Assembly (NCBI GenBank): GCA_030160035.1
Contig: BSNO01000004.1
Location: forward strand, 496,001 to 560,000
Direction: 5' to 3'
DNA from: Rhizobium albus
GTDB lineage: Bacteria; Pseudomonadota; Alphaproteobacteria; Rhizobiales; Rhizobiaceae
Length of the DNA: 64,000 bases
Each line of letters opens with the position of its first letter. The first letter of the stretch is position 1. The position numbers were made by a program, and so were the translations under genes. Under the pieces are notes generated by a model. That model was not told the origin of the DNA and did no database searches. It saw only the letters and a list, made by a program, of their open reading frames with translations. Positions 10,215 to 19,238 of the stretch are shown in pieces.

Positions 10215-11879
10215 TCAGTCGCCGGCTTTCTGCCTTTGTTCGATGAAGAACGCCTTCAGGCGGTCGATGTCCGCCGGCGTCCAGCCCTGCGGCTCTGTCA
10301 CTTCCATCCAGCCATCGATGTAATGCTCATGCGCATAGACGTGGCCGTAGCCAATTGGCGCGGTGGTCGCCGCCATGAGGTCGACGGTCAATTGCAGAAA
10401 GGTGATGACCGGGAACCAGCGAAATTCGTCGGCAACGTCCGGGCCGCGCGGCGCCTGCATCCAGGACGGCTCGCGATAGACGCTTGGCGGATCGAAGAAC
10501 GTCACCGGGTCGCTCGCATATTGCAGATAGACGATCCTGAGCGGACCCCATGGGGCCTCCGCCTCGTCGAGTGTGTTCGTCTGGTTGGTGAAGCGCACGA
10601 CCGACCCGTCCCGGAACCTGGGAAGCCATGCGGGGCTGTCGGGATTGCGGTCGGCCGTCAGGTTGCGCCAGGTGGCAGTGGAGAACGGCGGGCCACTCCA
10701 GAGAGCGCCCTGGAAGGGGTCGCCGATCACATCATAGAGATCGACGGAAAGGTCGGAATTCAGGGCACCAAGGCTCAAGCCGTAGAGGTAAAGGTTCGGC
10801 CGTCCATCTTCCGGCAGTTGCCGCCAATAATCGTAAACCAGATCGAAAAGCGCGCTTGCCGTGTCGGCCCCGTAGCCCGGCTCGAAGAGCAGCGAAAGCC
10901 AGCTCGTGAGGTAGGAATACTGAACCGCAACGCTCGCGACATCTCCCCGCAGGAGATATTCGAGCGGATCCATGGCGGCGGGGTCCACCCATCCGGTGCC
11001 CGTCGGTGTGATGATGACGAGGTTGGTGCGCTCGAAGGCATCGACACGGATCAGCTCGTCAAACGCAAGCCGTGCCCTTTCCTCGATCGTTTCGGCGGAA
11101 TTCAGCCCGACGAAGACGCGGATGGGCTCTTCGACGGCGCTGTCGCCGGTGAATTCCGCGATCTCCGCGGCGCTCGGCCCGGTAGCGACGAATTCGCGGC
11201 CCCGGTTCCCAAGATCCTCCCATGTGACGAGCGATGCCGTGCTGCCGGTCTTCAAAGCAAGTTGCGGGCGCGCGAGCGCATCGTCGACGAGAGCATCGAT
11301 CTGCTGAAACGAGGCGTCAGCGGCGCGCAGTCCGAACCGGAAGAGCACGCCGTCGACCAGCGCCCAGAACACCGCTGCCGCCAGAATGAGCCCCAGCACG
11401 TTCGACACCCGCCGCGGGATGAAGCTCTTCAGCTTTTGCGCGAAGATGTGGTTCACCGTCTTGAAGATGCGCGCGACAAGCAGCAGCAGCGCGAAGATGG
11501 CGAGCGCGATGAGGCCGACGCGGAAGGGTTGGACCGTGTCGACCGGTGGCAATTCCATCAGCCGGCGAATGGCGTTCTGCCAGTCGGAGGCGAGCCAGAG
11601 ATAGGTGAAGGCCACGATGCCGCACAGCACCGAGACGACGCGCAGCGCCCGGCGGGTGCCTGCCTCGTCCAGCTCGGGCAATTCAAGATACCGCCAAAGC
11701 CATCGCCCAAAGCTGCCGATTCCATAGCCGGCCGCCATGGAGCACCCGGAGAGAATGCCCTGCATGAGGAAGTCGCGTGGCAACAGGCTCGGCGTCAGCG
11801 AGGCTGCGAAGAACAGCGTGCCGACGATCAGGCCGGTGGAGCAGGGAGCGTGCAGGAAAGTCCGACGGATCTGGAGCAT
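10215..11879 (-). CDS. Membrane-anchored alpha/beta-hydrolase (Abhydrolase_9 family)
   Basis: A 554-residue protein with an N-terminal membrane region of several hydrophobic segments, beginning with a TPSLLPRDF motif. This matches the Abhydrolase_9_N / Abhydrolase_9 domain pair. The nucleophile elbow GLSLG is near residues 366-370 (Ser as nucleophile). Candidate acid and base residues lie in the QYASDPV segment (about 455) and in the YGHVYAHEHY segment (about 515). The family is thought to be hydrolytic or esterase-like, but no substrate is known. It is divergent from the lipoprotein gene. Family call is solid; function is unknown. Confidence 0.82.
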   Translation of the reverse strand: MLQIRRTFLHAPCSTGLIVGTLFFAASLTPSLLPRDFLMQGILSGCSMAAGYGIGSFGRWLWRYLELPELDEAGTRRALRVVSVLCGIVAFTYLWLASDWQNAIRRLMELPPVDTVQPFRVGLIALAIFALLLLVARIFKTVNHIFAQKLKSFIPRRVSNVLGLILAAAVFWALVDGVLFRFGLRAADASFQQIDALVDDALARPQLALKTGSTASLVTWEDLGNRGREFVATGPSAAEIAEFTGDSAVEEPIRVFVGLNSAETIEERARLAFDELIRVDAFERTNLVIITPTGTGWVDPAAMDPLEYLLRGDVASVAVQYSYLTSWLSLLFEPGYGADTASALFDLVYDYWRQLPEDGRPNLYLYGLSLGALNSDLSVDLYDVIGDPFQGALWSGPPFSTATWRNLTADRNPDSPAWLPRFRDGSVVRFTNQTNTLDEAEAPWGPLRIVYLQYASDPVTFFDPPSVYREPSWMQAPRGPDVADEFRWFPVITFLQLTVDLMAATTAPIGYGHVYAHEHYIDGWMEVTEPQGWTPADIDRLKAFFIEQRQKAGD

Positions 11880-12073
11880 GGGGTGGGACTAGAGCAGCGT
11901 TGCGATCAAGTACATGGGTAGTGTATCGGCCGGCCTTGCAGCGTGCCGATTTTGTGTTCCTTGGCAAGAACGGTGTTGCGCGATCACGCGATGGCCACCA
12001 TTCGCAGGCAAGAAGGGCGCCATGGTTGGAGTGCCGCCGCGCCGCAAACCATACTCTTGCCCCGAGGCTCAAC

Positions 12074-12820
12074 GTGCGTCTGATTGCCCTCCCTTTGCTT
12101 CTGGCGACCAGCATCGCCCTGTCCGCCTGTGCGTCGACCGCCGAAACCGAGCCGGAGAACCTGCCGGCTGCGGAGCGTGCTGGCCTCATGGAGCGGCTTG
12201 GCACCTCGCTCAGTTCCGCCTGCGGCCCGACTGCCGGCTGTTACGGACTGGCACTGCGTTTTGCCGGTTTCCTGTGGGAGTATCGCGATAGCTTCTCCGT
12301 GCAGACGCGCGTCTATCGCTGCGTCGGCCAGTATGCGCTCGGCGCCGGCTATCGCTGGGGCGTGCGCCGCTTCGTGTCCGAAATCGACAACGAGGCACAG
12401 GCAACCTCGATGGTCACCTATCTCTACGAATGCGCGGTGCCGGAATGGGCGCGAGCTTGGTTCGATGGTGAAGAAGACGTGGCCCCGGTCCCGCCCGGCG
12501 AGATTGCTCCACCGCCGCGCCAGACCGGACCAGGACCGGCAACGCTTGCGCCGATGCCTGGGGCGCCATCGAACCCTGCTGCGCTGGCACCTGCGGCTCC
12601 GGCTGCGACGCCCGCGATCGGGCCGGCGGCTCCATCCACCCCCACCACGACGCGGCAGACCGGCGCAGCCGAGCGCCCATCGGTCATCGGCCCGCCCATG
12701 CCGCCATCTGGTGCCGCGGTCCGCCCGCGTGTCGCACCGCCGACGGCTTCAGAGGCGCCGGCAGGAGCGCGGCCCCAGGCGATCGGTCCAAATCGGCCTG
12801 CGCCAGCAACCGCGCCTTAA
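12074..12820 (+). CDS. Putative Pro/Ala-rich lipoprotein
   Basis: A 248-residue predicted lipoprotein. I chose GTG 12074 because it gives a signal peptide ending in a lipobox (LSAC, Cys near residue 19) and has GAGG 6-8 bases upstream; a longer open frame runs back antisense to the hydrolase gene and is not credible. The mature N-terminal half (to about residue 140) is compact with several Cys residues. The rest is a low-complexity Pro/Ala/Gly-rich tail, consistent with a spacer spanning the periplasm or wall. I recognise no family. Confidence 0.7.
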   Translation: MRLIALPLLLATSIALSACASTAETEPENLPAAERAGLMERLGTSLSSACGPTAGCYGLALRFAGFLWEYRDSFSVQTRVYRCVGQYALGAGYRWGVRRFVSEIDNEAQATSMVTYLYECAVPEWARAWFDGEEDVAPVPPGEIAPPPRQTGPGPATLAPMPGAPSNPAALAPAAPAATPAIGPAAPSTPTTTRQTGAAERPSVIGPPMPPSGAAVRPRVAPPTASEAPAGARPQAIGPNRPAPATAP

Positions 12821-12915
12821 CCACACAGATCGTTGATGCGCAGCTTGGCGCCCGCCTTTAGCAATTGCCAAGAGGCGCGAGGTTAGTGTCGCTCCACAGA
12901 TTGGAGACGACCGAG

Positions 12916-14064
12916 ATGACGATCCCTGCACCGCAGCACCCTAACCGCGTCGATTGGCCTGGCCGCGTCGACTGGCCCACCCGCGTCGACTGGGTAGACC
13001 ATGCCAAGGGCATTTCCATCCTGCTGGTCGTGATGATGCACTCGGTGCTCGGCGTCGAGGCGGCGATGGGCGTTCCCGGCTGGCTGCACCCGGTCGTCGA
13101 ATTCTGCCGGCCGTTCCGCATGCCGGCCTTCTTCCTGATCTCGGGGCTGTTCCTCGCGCGCACCATCGACGCGCCGTGGGGCCGCTACATCGACCGGAAG
13201 GTCGTGCACTTCGCTTATTTCTACGTGCTGTGGCTGACCATCCAGTTCGCATTCAAGGGCCCGGGCATTGCCATGGAAGAAGGGGCGGGTGCAGCACTCG
13301 GCGCCTATCTCACGGCGTTCCTGCAGCCCTTCGGCACGCTATGGTTCATCTATATCCTGCCGGTCTTCTTCCTGTTCACCCGGTTGGTGAAAGGCCTGCC
13401 GGTCTGGCTCGTGCTCGCATGGGCGGCAATCATGGAAATCATGCCGATCGCGACCGGCAGCGTGATCTTCGACGAATTCGCCGCGCGATATGTCTATTTC
13501 TTCGCTGGCTACGCGCTCGCGGCGCGGGTGTTCGCCTTCGAAGGCTGGACCGCGCGCAACGGGGCTTTGACCGCCGGCGCGCTCTGCGTCTGGGCTCTGG
13601 TGAATGTTGCGCTGGCCTTCGGGATCGCACCCGCAGCACTCGCAGGCTACGCCCAGGCGTTCACTTGGGAAGACAAAGCGGCGAAATGGGCCGACCTTCC
13701 CGGCATCTCGCTGTTGGCGGGGAGCATCGGCACGCTGGCCGTGATCGCGATCTCCGGCCTGCTCGCCCGGGTTTCATGGTCCAACGGGCTGCGCTGGATC
13801 GGGGCCCACTCGATCGTGATCTATCTCGCCTTCTTCCTGCCGATGGCGATCGCCCGCGTCATCCTGATCCGTCTCGGGATCATCACGGACGTCGGCACGA
13901 TATCGCTGCTTGTCTGGATCGCGGCGGTCAGCGGCCCGATCGTCTTCTACATGATCGTCCAATGGACGGGCTTGGGTCGTTTCCTGTTCGAGCGGCCAGC
14001 CTGGGCGAAGCTCTCAAACGAGGGCGGCCGGCAAAAAGCCGACCGCATGGTTCCCGGAGAGTAG
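12916..14064 (+). CDS. Acyltransferase 3 family membrane protein
   Basis: A 382-residue multi-spanning protein of the acyltransferase 3 (OafA/WecH/NodX) family, which O-acylates surface glycans or other exported substrates. The family N-terminal pattern is present: a VDHAKGISILLVVMMHS stretch with the conserved His, then RMPAFFLISGLFLAR, followed by about nine more membrane segments. The start ATG 12916 has GGAGA upstream. The first 28 residues hold a sixfold-codon direct repeat (see the repeat entry), which is unusual. It converges on the M20 peptidase gene with a 13-base gap. The acceptor is unknown. Confidence 0.85.
   Translation: MTIPAPQHPNRVDWPGRVDWPTRVDWVDHAKGISILLVVMMHSVLGVEAAMGVPGWLHPVVEFCRPFRMPAFFLISGLFLARTIDAPWGRYIDRKVVHFAYFYVLWLTIQFAFKGPGIAMEEGAGAALGAYLTAFLQPFGTLWFIYILPVFFLFTRLVKGLPVWLVLAWAAIMEIMPIATGSVIFDEFAARYVYFFAGYALAARVFAFEGWTARNGALTAGALCVWALVNVALAFGIAPAALAGYAQAFTWEDKAAKWADLPGISLLAGSIGTLAVIAISGLLARVSWSNGLRWIGAHSIVIYLAFFLPMAIARVILIRLGIITDVGTISLLVWIAAVSGPIVFYMIVQWTGLGRFLFERPAWAKLSNEGGRQKADRMVPGE
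12945..12998 (+). repeat. Three tandem 18-bp units inside the acyltransferase gene
   Basis: Three consecutive 18-base units start at 12945, 12963 and 12981, each opening with CCGCGTCGAYTGG. They encode RVDWPG, RVDWPT and RVDWVD, immediately before the conserved HAKG core. The last unit diverges at its 3' end. This is an in-frame duplication of the family's first conserved residues. Confidence 0.9.
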
Positions 14065-14077
14065 GGCGAACGTCGGC

Positions 14078-15475
14078 TCAGGCCGGCTGGTTTGCCAGCG
14101 CGTCCATGATCCGGATCCAGGACCGGATGCCCTTGTGGAACGATGTCAGCTCGTATTTCTCGTTCGGCGAATGGATGCGGTCGTCGGCGAGACCGAAGCC
14201 GACCAGCAGCGAATCCATGCCGAGCAGCTTCTGGAAATCGCCGACGATCGGGATCGACCCGCCCATGCCGATCATCACCGCAGGCTTCGGCCATTCGCCC
14301 GAAAGCGCATCCTTGGCCGTATTCAGAAGCGGTGAATCATAAGGCAGTTGGATCGCCGGCGAGCCGCCATGCTCGTGGAAGCTGACGGAGCAATCCTCCG
14401 GAATGCGATCCTCGACGAACTTGCGGAACGCAGCGCGCACTTTGGCCGGATCCTGTGCGCCGACGAGGCGGAACGAGACCTTGGCAGATGCCTGCGCCGC
14501 GATGACTGTCTTGAAGCCTTCGCCCGTATAGCCACCCCAGATGCCGTTCACTTCCGCCGTCGGGCGGGCCCAGGTGAGTTCGTGCACCGAGCGGCCTTTT
14601 TCGCCGGCAAGTTTCTTCAGACCGACTTCGCCGAGGAAGTCTTCGGCAGAACGCCCAAGCTTGTCCCAGATCGCCTTGATCTCGTCAGGCGTCTCCTCGA
14701 CGCCGTCGTAGAAGCCCGGGATCGTGATCCGGCCATCGGCATCGCGCATTTCGGCGAGAATTGACGAGAGGATGTGGATCGGATTGGCGGCCGCTCCGCC
14801 GAAATAGCCCGAATGCAGGTCGCGGTCTGCGGCAGTGATGGTGATCTCTTCGCCGACGAGCCCGCGCAGGCCTGCTGAAATCGCCGGCGTTTCCGCATCC
14901 CACATATTGGTGTCGCAAACGAGCGCGAAATCGGCCTTCAACTCAGCCGCATTGGCTTCGAGAAACGGCTTGAGCGACGGCGAGCCGGATTCTTCCTCGC
15001 CTTCGAACAGGATCGTGACGCGGACCGGCAGCTTTCCAGCCGTCTCGCGCACGGCGCGGCAGGCCTCGACGAAGGTCATCAACTGACCCTTGTCATCAGC
15101 AGCGCCGCGGCCGGTGATGACTTTGCGGCCCGACTTCGCCTCGCGCACGGCCGGCTCGAACGGGTCGTTTTCCCAAAGGTTCAGCGGGTCGACCGGCTGA
15201 ACGTCGTAATGGCCATAGAAAAGGACATGCGGGGCATTCGCGCCGGCTTCGTCATTGTGCGCCACCACCATCGGATGGCCCGGCGTGTCGCGCACCGATG
15301 CCTCAAAGCCAATCGTCGACAGTTCCGCGACCAGCCAGGCAGCCGCCTTGCGGCACTCGTCCTTATAGGCGGGATCCGTGGAGATGGAGCGGATGCGGAT
15401 GAGATCGAACAGACGCTCCAGGCTTGCCGGAAGGTTGGCGTCGGCGCGCTCGAGCGCAGGTGCGGACAGGGACAT
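14078..15475 (-). CDS. M20 family metallopeptidase (dipeptidase)
   Basis: A 465-residue zinc-dependent peptidase of the M20/M25/M40 family. Metal and catalytic motifs are visible: FYGHYDVQP (His/Asp, about residues 91-99), GRGAADDKGQ (about 122-131), EGEEESGS (about 156-163), VCDTNMWD and HSGYFGG. The dimerisation (lid) domain follows and the metal domain closes the protein. Length and order match bacterial dipeptidases that cleave short peptides in the cytosol. Start ATG 15475 has AAGGA about 8 bases upstream. A candidate small RNA lies upstream on the same strand. Confidence 0.93.
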   Translation of the reverse strand: MSLSAPALERADANLPASLERLFDLIRIRSISTDPAYKDECRKAAAWLVAELSTIGFEASVRDTPGHPMVVAHNDEAGANAPHVLFYGHYDVQPVDPLNLWENDPFEPAVREAKSGRKVITGRGAADDKGQLMTFVEACRAVRETAGKLPVRVTILFEGEEESGSPSLKPFLEANAAELKADFALVCDTNMWDAETPAISAGLRGLVGEEITITAADRDLHSGYFGGAAANPIHILSSILAEMRDADGRITIPGFYDGVEETPDEIKAIWDKLGRSAEDFLGEVGLKKLAGEKGRSVHELTWARPTAEVNGIWGGYTGEGFKTVIAAQASAKVSFRLVGAQDPAKVRAAFRKFVEDRIPEDCSVSFHEHGGSPAIQLPYDSPLLNTAKDALSGEWPKPAVMIGMGGSIPIVGDFQKLLGMDSLLVGFGLADDRIHSPNEKYELTSFHKGIRSWIRIMDALANQPA

Positions 15476-15538
15476 GGGACGGATCCTTGCAGATTTTTAG
15501 GGCAATTGATTTGCGTGGGACCATAGCCGCGTCCGGCC

Positions 15539-15579
15539 AAAAGAAAAGCCGCCGCGACGGGGGGCGGTGTCGCGACGGC
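15539..15579 (-). terminator. Rho-independent terminator, leftward
   Basis: On the minus strand an 11-base stem (arms 15569-15579 and 15548-15558, one mismatch) with a C-rich loop is followed by TTTTCTTTT (complement of 15539-15547). It ends either a long fabI 3' leader-out or a separate small RNA; fabI stops about 235 bases upstream. Confidence 0.8.
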
Positions 15580-15640
15580 TTCCTATAGATCGGACAAAGG
15601 CCCGGAGAGGGGGATGAGGCCTTTGTCCCTATGTCCGGCA
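15539..15640 (-). ncRNA. Candidate two-hairpin small RNA with C-rich loops
   Basis: Two strong hairpins lie in tandem on the minus strand. The first has a perfect 11-bp stem (GGACAAAGGCC, 15592-15602 with 15618-15628) and a loop rich in C and U (CAUCCCCCUCUCC). The second is the terminator stem with a loop of ACCGCCCCCC. Loops complementary to purine-rich ribosome binding sites are a hallmark of several alphaproteobacterial regulatory RNAs. A CTTGTC element about 16 bases before CATAGG may be its promoter. The rest of the 339-base gap (15641-15814) shows no gene. It could also be just the fabI 3' region. Confidence 0.45.
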
Positions 15641-15814
15641 GTGGCGGGGGACAAGCCAGTAGAGCCGGACACCGGCAGATTTCGTGTTGCCGATGACATC
15701 AATTTGGCTCTGGGAATATGGCGATTCAAGGATGACGAAGATTACAAATTGGTAACGTGTGCGTGAACGTCTGTGGCTTACTACGCGTTACTTGGCTGCT
15801 CTTCCAGATGAACC

Positions 15815-16633
15815 CTATTCGCCTTCTTCCGGGTCCTGCCGCTTGAGCTCGTCCAGCACTGGCATCGACGTGATGTGGTAGCCCGAGTCAACGAAATGCA
15901 CTTCGCCCGTCACGCCGCGCGACATGTCCGAAAGAAGGTAAAGCGAAGACGAGCCCACGTCGTCGATCGTGACGGTGCGCCGCATGGGTGAATTGCGTGC
16001 CTGGTAGCTGAACATCACCCGCGCATCGGCAATGCCGGCGCCGGCCAGCGTGCGCACCGGACCCGCTGAAATCGCGTTCACGCGGATCTGCTTCGGCCCG
16101 TAATCGGCAGCGAGATAGCGGACGCTTGCCTCGAGGGCTGCCTTGGCGACACCCATGACGTTGTAGTTCGGCATGACGCGGGTGGAGCCGGCATAGGTGA
16201 GCGTCAGAAGCGAGCCGCCTTCGTTCATCATGGCCGCAGCGCGCTTGGCGACTTCGGTGAAGGAGAAGCACGAGATCACCATGGTGCGGGAGAAATTGTC
16301 CCGCGTGGTGTCGGCATAGAGCCCCTTCAATTCGTTCCGGTCCGAAAAGCCGATGGCGTGCACGACGAAATCGAGCGTGCCCCATTTTTCCTTCAGCGTG
16401 TCGAACACGGCATCGACCGTTTCGATCTGCTCCACGTCGCACGGGAGGAGGATGTCGGAGCCGAGCTCGGCGGCGAGCGGCTTCACGCGTTTGCCGAAAG
16501 CATCGCCCTGATAGGTGAAGGCAAGTTCCGCGCCGGCAGCGCGCAGCGCCTTGGCAATGCCCCAGGCGATGGAATGGTTGTTGGCGACCCCCATGATGAG
16601 GCCGCGCTTTCCGTTCATGATGTCGGTCTTCAT
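15815..16633 (-). CDS. fabI: Enoyl-[acyl-carrier-protein] reductase [NADH] FabI
   Basis: Reduces trans-2-enoyl-ACP to acyl-ACP, the last step of each fatty acid elongation cycle. This 272-residue SDR-fold protein has the FabI-type nucleotide loop GVANNHSIAWG (residues 15-25) and the catalytic Tyr157-x6-Lys164 pair in YNVMGVAK. Length matches rhizobial FabI. ATG 16633 has AGGA 8 bases upstream; an in-frame ATG at 16618 is an alternative. It starts 16 bases after the fabB stop and ends a fabA-fabB-fabI operon. Confidence 0.95.
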   Translation of the reverse strand: MKTDIMNGKRGLIMGVANNHSIAWGIAKALRAAGAELAFTYQGDAFGKRVKPLAAELGSDILLPCDVEQIETVDAVFDTLKEKWGTLDFVVHAIGFSDRNELKGLYADTTRDNFSRTMVISCFSFTEVAKRAAAMMNEGGSLLTLTYAGSTRVMPNYNVMGVAKAALEASVRYLAADYGPKQIRVNAISAGPVRTLAGAGIADARVMFSYQARNSPMRRTVTIDDVGSSSLYLLSDMSRGVTGEVHFVDSGYHITSMPVLDELKRQDPEEGE

Positions 16634-16649
16634 GCGATCGATCCTGCCT

Positions 16650-17870
16650 TCAGCCTTCGTAGCGCTGGAAGACCAGCGTCGCGTTGGTGCCGCCGAAGCC
16701 GAAGGAGTTCGATAGAACCCGATCGATCTTCACGTCGTCGCGGCGTTCGGTCAGGATCGGCATGCCTTCGAACTCGGGATCGAGCGTCTCGATATGGGCG
16801 CTCTTGCCGAGGAAACCCGCCTGCAACATCAGAAGCGAGTAGATCGCCTCCTGCGCGCCCGCCGCACCGAGCGAATGGCCGGTGAGCGACTTCGTTGACG
16901 AGATGAAGGGGATCTTGTCGCCGAAGACTTCGCGGATCGCGCCGATCTCCTTGCTGTCGCCGACGGGCGTCGATGTGCCGTGGGTGTTGATGTAGTCGAC
17001 GGGACCGTCGACCGTCTTCAACGCCTGGCGCATGCATCGTACCGCACCTTCGCCGGATGGAGCGACCATGTCGTAGCCATCCGACGTTGCGCCGTAGCCG
17101 ACGAGTTCGGCATAGATCTTTGCGCCGCGTGCCTTGGCGTGTTCCAGCTCTTCCATGACCAGAACGGCGGCACCACCGGCGATGACGAAGCCGTCACGGT
17201 TGGCGTCGTAGGCACGCGAAGCGGATTCCGGTGTGTCGTTGTACTTCGACGACATGGCGCCCATGGCGTCGAAGAGGTTCGACATGGACCAGTGCAAATC
17301 CTCGTGGCCGCCGGCGAAGACGATGTCCTGCTTGCCGAGCTGGATCAGTTCGGCGGCGTTGCCGATGCAATGCGCCGATGTCGAGCAGGCCGACGAAATC
17401 GAATAGTTGACGCCGTGGATCTTGAACCAAGTGGCAAGCGTCGCCGAGGCGGTGGACGACATGGCCTTCGGCACCGCGAACGGTCCGATGCGCTTGGGGC
17501 TGCCGTTCTTGAGCGTGATGTCGGCCGCTTCCACAATGGTGCGGGTGGACGGGCCGCCCGAGCCCATCACGATGCCGGTCATCTCGTTGGTGATGTCGCC
17601 CTGTTCGAGCCCGGCATCGTCGATCGCCTGCTGCATGGCGACATGGTTCCAGGCGCCGCCCTGGGAGAGAAAGCGCGCCGCACGACGATCCACCAGCTCG
17701 CTCGTGTCGATCTTGGGCGAACCCCAGACCTGGCAGCGAAAGCCGTGTTCGGCGAAGTCTTCCGAGCGGGAAATGCCCGAACGGGCGTCCCGAAGCGACT
17801 GCGTGACCGCCTCCTGATCGTTGCCGATCGAGGACACGATGCCGAGCCCGGTCACAACCACACGTCTCAT
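16650..17870 (-). CDS. fabB: Beta-ketoacyl-ACP synthase I
   Basis: Condensing enzyme that elongates acyl-ACP with malonyl-ACP and, together with FabA, makes unsaturated fatty acids. The 406-residue thiolase-fold protein has the nucleophile in [11 protein letters not shown] (Cys162) and the two active-site His residues in [11 protein letters not shown] and [12 protein letters not shown]. The start ATG 17870 ([10 protein letters not shown]) has AAAGGA upstream; the longer frame to 17912 lacks family sequence. Context between fabA and fabI supports the FabB rather than FabF subtype. Confidence 0.96.
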   Translation of the reverse strand: MRRVVVTGLGIVSSIGNDQEAVTQSLRDARSGISRSEDFAEHGFRCQVWGSPKIDTSELVDRRAARFLSQGGAWNHVAMQQAIDDAGLEQGDITNEMTGIVMGSGGPSTRTIVEAADITLKNGSPKRIGPFAVPKAMSSTASATLATWFKIHGVNYSISSACSTSAHCIGNAAELIQLGKQDIVFAGGHEDLHWSMSNLFDAMGAMSSKYNDTPESASRAYDANRDGFVIAGGAAVLVMEELEHAKARGAKIYAELVGYGATSDGYDMVAPSGEGAVRCMRQALKTVDGPVDYINTHGTSTPVGDSKEIGAIREVFGDKIPFISSTKSLTGHSLGAAGAQEAIYSLLMLQAGFLGKSAHIETLDPEFEGMPILTERRDDVKIDRVLSNSFGFGGTNATLVFQRYEG

Positions 17871-17959
17871 CTGGAAATTCCTTTTTTCATCCGTCCGCTG
17901 GACTGGTCGCATGGACTGACCCCTTCAAACAGGCCAGTTCCACCCGCCGAGTCCTGGTC

Positions 17960-18472
17960 TCAGGCGCTCTTGTCCTTGAACAAGCCGACCCTGAGGTCGC
18001 TGGCCTTGTAGATGGTCTCGCCATCGGCCTTCAGCCAGCCCTCGGCGATGCCGAGCACGAGGCGGCCGCGCAGCACGCGCTTGAAGTCGATGCCGTATTC
18101 GACGAGCTTCGTCTCGGGCGTGACCATGCCGGTGAATTTCACTTCGCCGGTGGAGATTGCCCGGCCACGGCCCGGCTCGCCGAGCCAGCCGAGAAAGAAG
18201 CCGGTCAACTGCCACATGGCGTCTAGGCCGAGGCAGCCGGGCATGACCGGGTCGCCCTGGAAATGGCACGGAAAGAACCAGAGATCCGGCTTGATGTCGA
18301 ACTCCGCGCGCACGAAGCCTTTGCCGAACTCACCACCCGTTTCCGATATCTCGGTGATCCTGTCGAACATCAGCATCGGCGGCAGCGGCAGCTGCGCATT
18401 GCCCTGTCCGAACAGCTCCCCACGGCCGCATCGCAGGATGTCCTCGTAATCGTAACTGGATTTCTTATCCAT
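17960..18472 (-). CDS. fabA: 3-hydroxydecanoyl-ACP dehydratase/isomerase FabA
   Basis: Dehydrates 3-hydroxydecanoyl-ACP and isomerises the product to cis-3-decenoyl-ACP, the branch point for unsaturated fatty acids. The hot-dog-fold protein has catalytic His70 and Asp84 in [22 protein letters not shown]-type sequence. I prefer ATG 18472 ([10 protein letters not shown], 170 residues) by match to rhizobial FabA. An in-frame ATG at 18484 directly follows GAGGAG and cannot be excluded. First gene of the fabA-fabB-fabI operon and divergent from irr, a common rhizobial arrangement. Confidence 0.95.
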   Translation of the reverse strand: MDKKSSYDYEDILRCGRGELFGQGNAQLPLPPMLMFDRITEISETGGEFGKGFVRAEFDIKPDLWFFPCHFQGDPVMPGCLGLDAMWQLTGFFLGWLGEPGRGRAISTGEVKFTGMVTPETKLVEYGIDFKRVLRGRLVLGIAEGWLKADGETIYKASDLRVGLFKDKSA

Positions 18473-18673
18473 GAAGGCTTGCATCTCCTCGGCGCGCCGC
18501 TCGCTCGAAAACTTCCCCTACGTCAGTTCGACGGGAGCGGCCGACCCTATCATACCGTTGCCGCGGGATTGAACCCTCGGCAATTCGCGCCCACCGCTTA
18601 ACCGAACTTTATCTCAAGCACCAGTGCGCAAGGCATTCAGGCGCAGTGTCCATGCGCGTCAAAGTGGGCTCTA

Positions 18674-18702
18674 TTGCATGCGCTTGCCGGAAAAGTTATA
18701 TC
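18674..18702 (+). promoter_or_regulatory. Probable housekeeping promoter of irr
   Basis: TTGCAT (18674-18679), 17-base spacer, TATATC (18697-18702), ending 24 bases before the irr ATG. This is a good sigma-70-type match. I see no clear RirA box or classical iron-control element in the 241-base fabA-irr gap. Confidence 0.65.
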
Positions 18703-18725
18703 CTAAGCAAGGATTGACCCTGATA

Positions 18726-19178
18726 ATGAGTGCCATGACCGCGACGCTGAATGCCATGGAAGCCTTCTCTTGCCCGACGCGCTCGATCGACGTGCGCCTG
18801 CGCGATGCAGGTCTGCGCCCGACGCGGCAGCGCATTGCGCTGGGCGGGCTTCTGTTTGCCAAGGGCGATCGCCATCTGACGGCTGAGGATCTGCACGAGG
18901 AAGCGGTTCGCGCCGGCGTCCAGGTCTCGCTCGCAACCGTCTACAACACGCTCCATCAGTTCACCGAAGCCGGCATGCTGCGCGTTCTCGCAGTCGAAAC
19001 GGCGAAGACCTATTTCGACACAAACACGTCGGACCATCACCATTTCTTCGTCGAAGGCGACAGCGAAGTGCTGGACATCGACACCGGCGATGTCGAGGTC
19101 GGCAATCTGCCGGAGCCACCCGAAGGCATGGAAATCGCCCATGTCGACGTGATCATCCGGCTGCGGAAAAAGACTTAG
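18726..19178 (+). CDS. irr: Irr, Fur-family iron/heme response regulator
   Basis: Transcription factor that adjusts iron and heme metabolism genes according to heme status. The 150-residue protein has a Fur-type winged helix (about 22-88, including RPTRQR and SLATVYNTLHQF) and the triple His HHH at 104-106, the heme-linked motif of Irr. Fur-type metal ligands are otherwise reduced. The N-terminus retains a Cys-Pro pair (16-17) but not the full GCPWHD heme motif of Bradyrhizobium Irr. Start ATG 18726 fits the promoter spacing. Divergent from fabA, as in other rhizobia. Confidence 0.93.
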   Translation: MSAMTATLNAMEAFSCPTRSIDVRLRDAGLRPTRQRIALGGLLFAKGDRHLTAEDLHEEAVRAGVQVSLATVYNTLHQFTEAGMLRVLAVETAKTYFDTNTSDHHHFFVEGDSEVLDIDTGDVEVGNLPEPPEGMEIAHVDVIIRLRKKT

Positions 19179-19238
19179 TTCGTTCCGGCAGGATAATGGG
19201 TTGCGAGGATCGTCGCGAAGCGCCGATCCTTTTTCGTT

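Noticed and set aside
12945-12998. Tandem repeats considered as a mini-CRISPR
   Set aside because: Units are directly adjacent without spacers, in frame and inside a gene; no cas genes are present.
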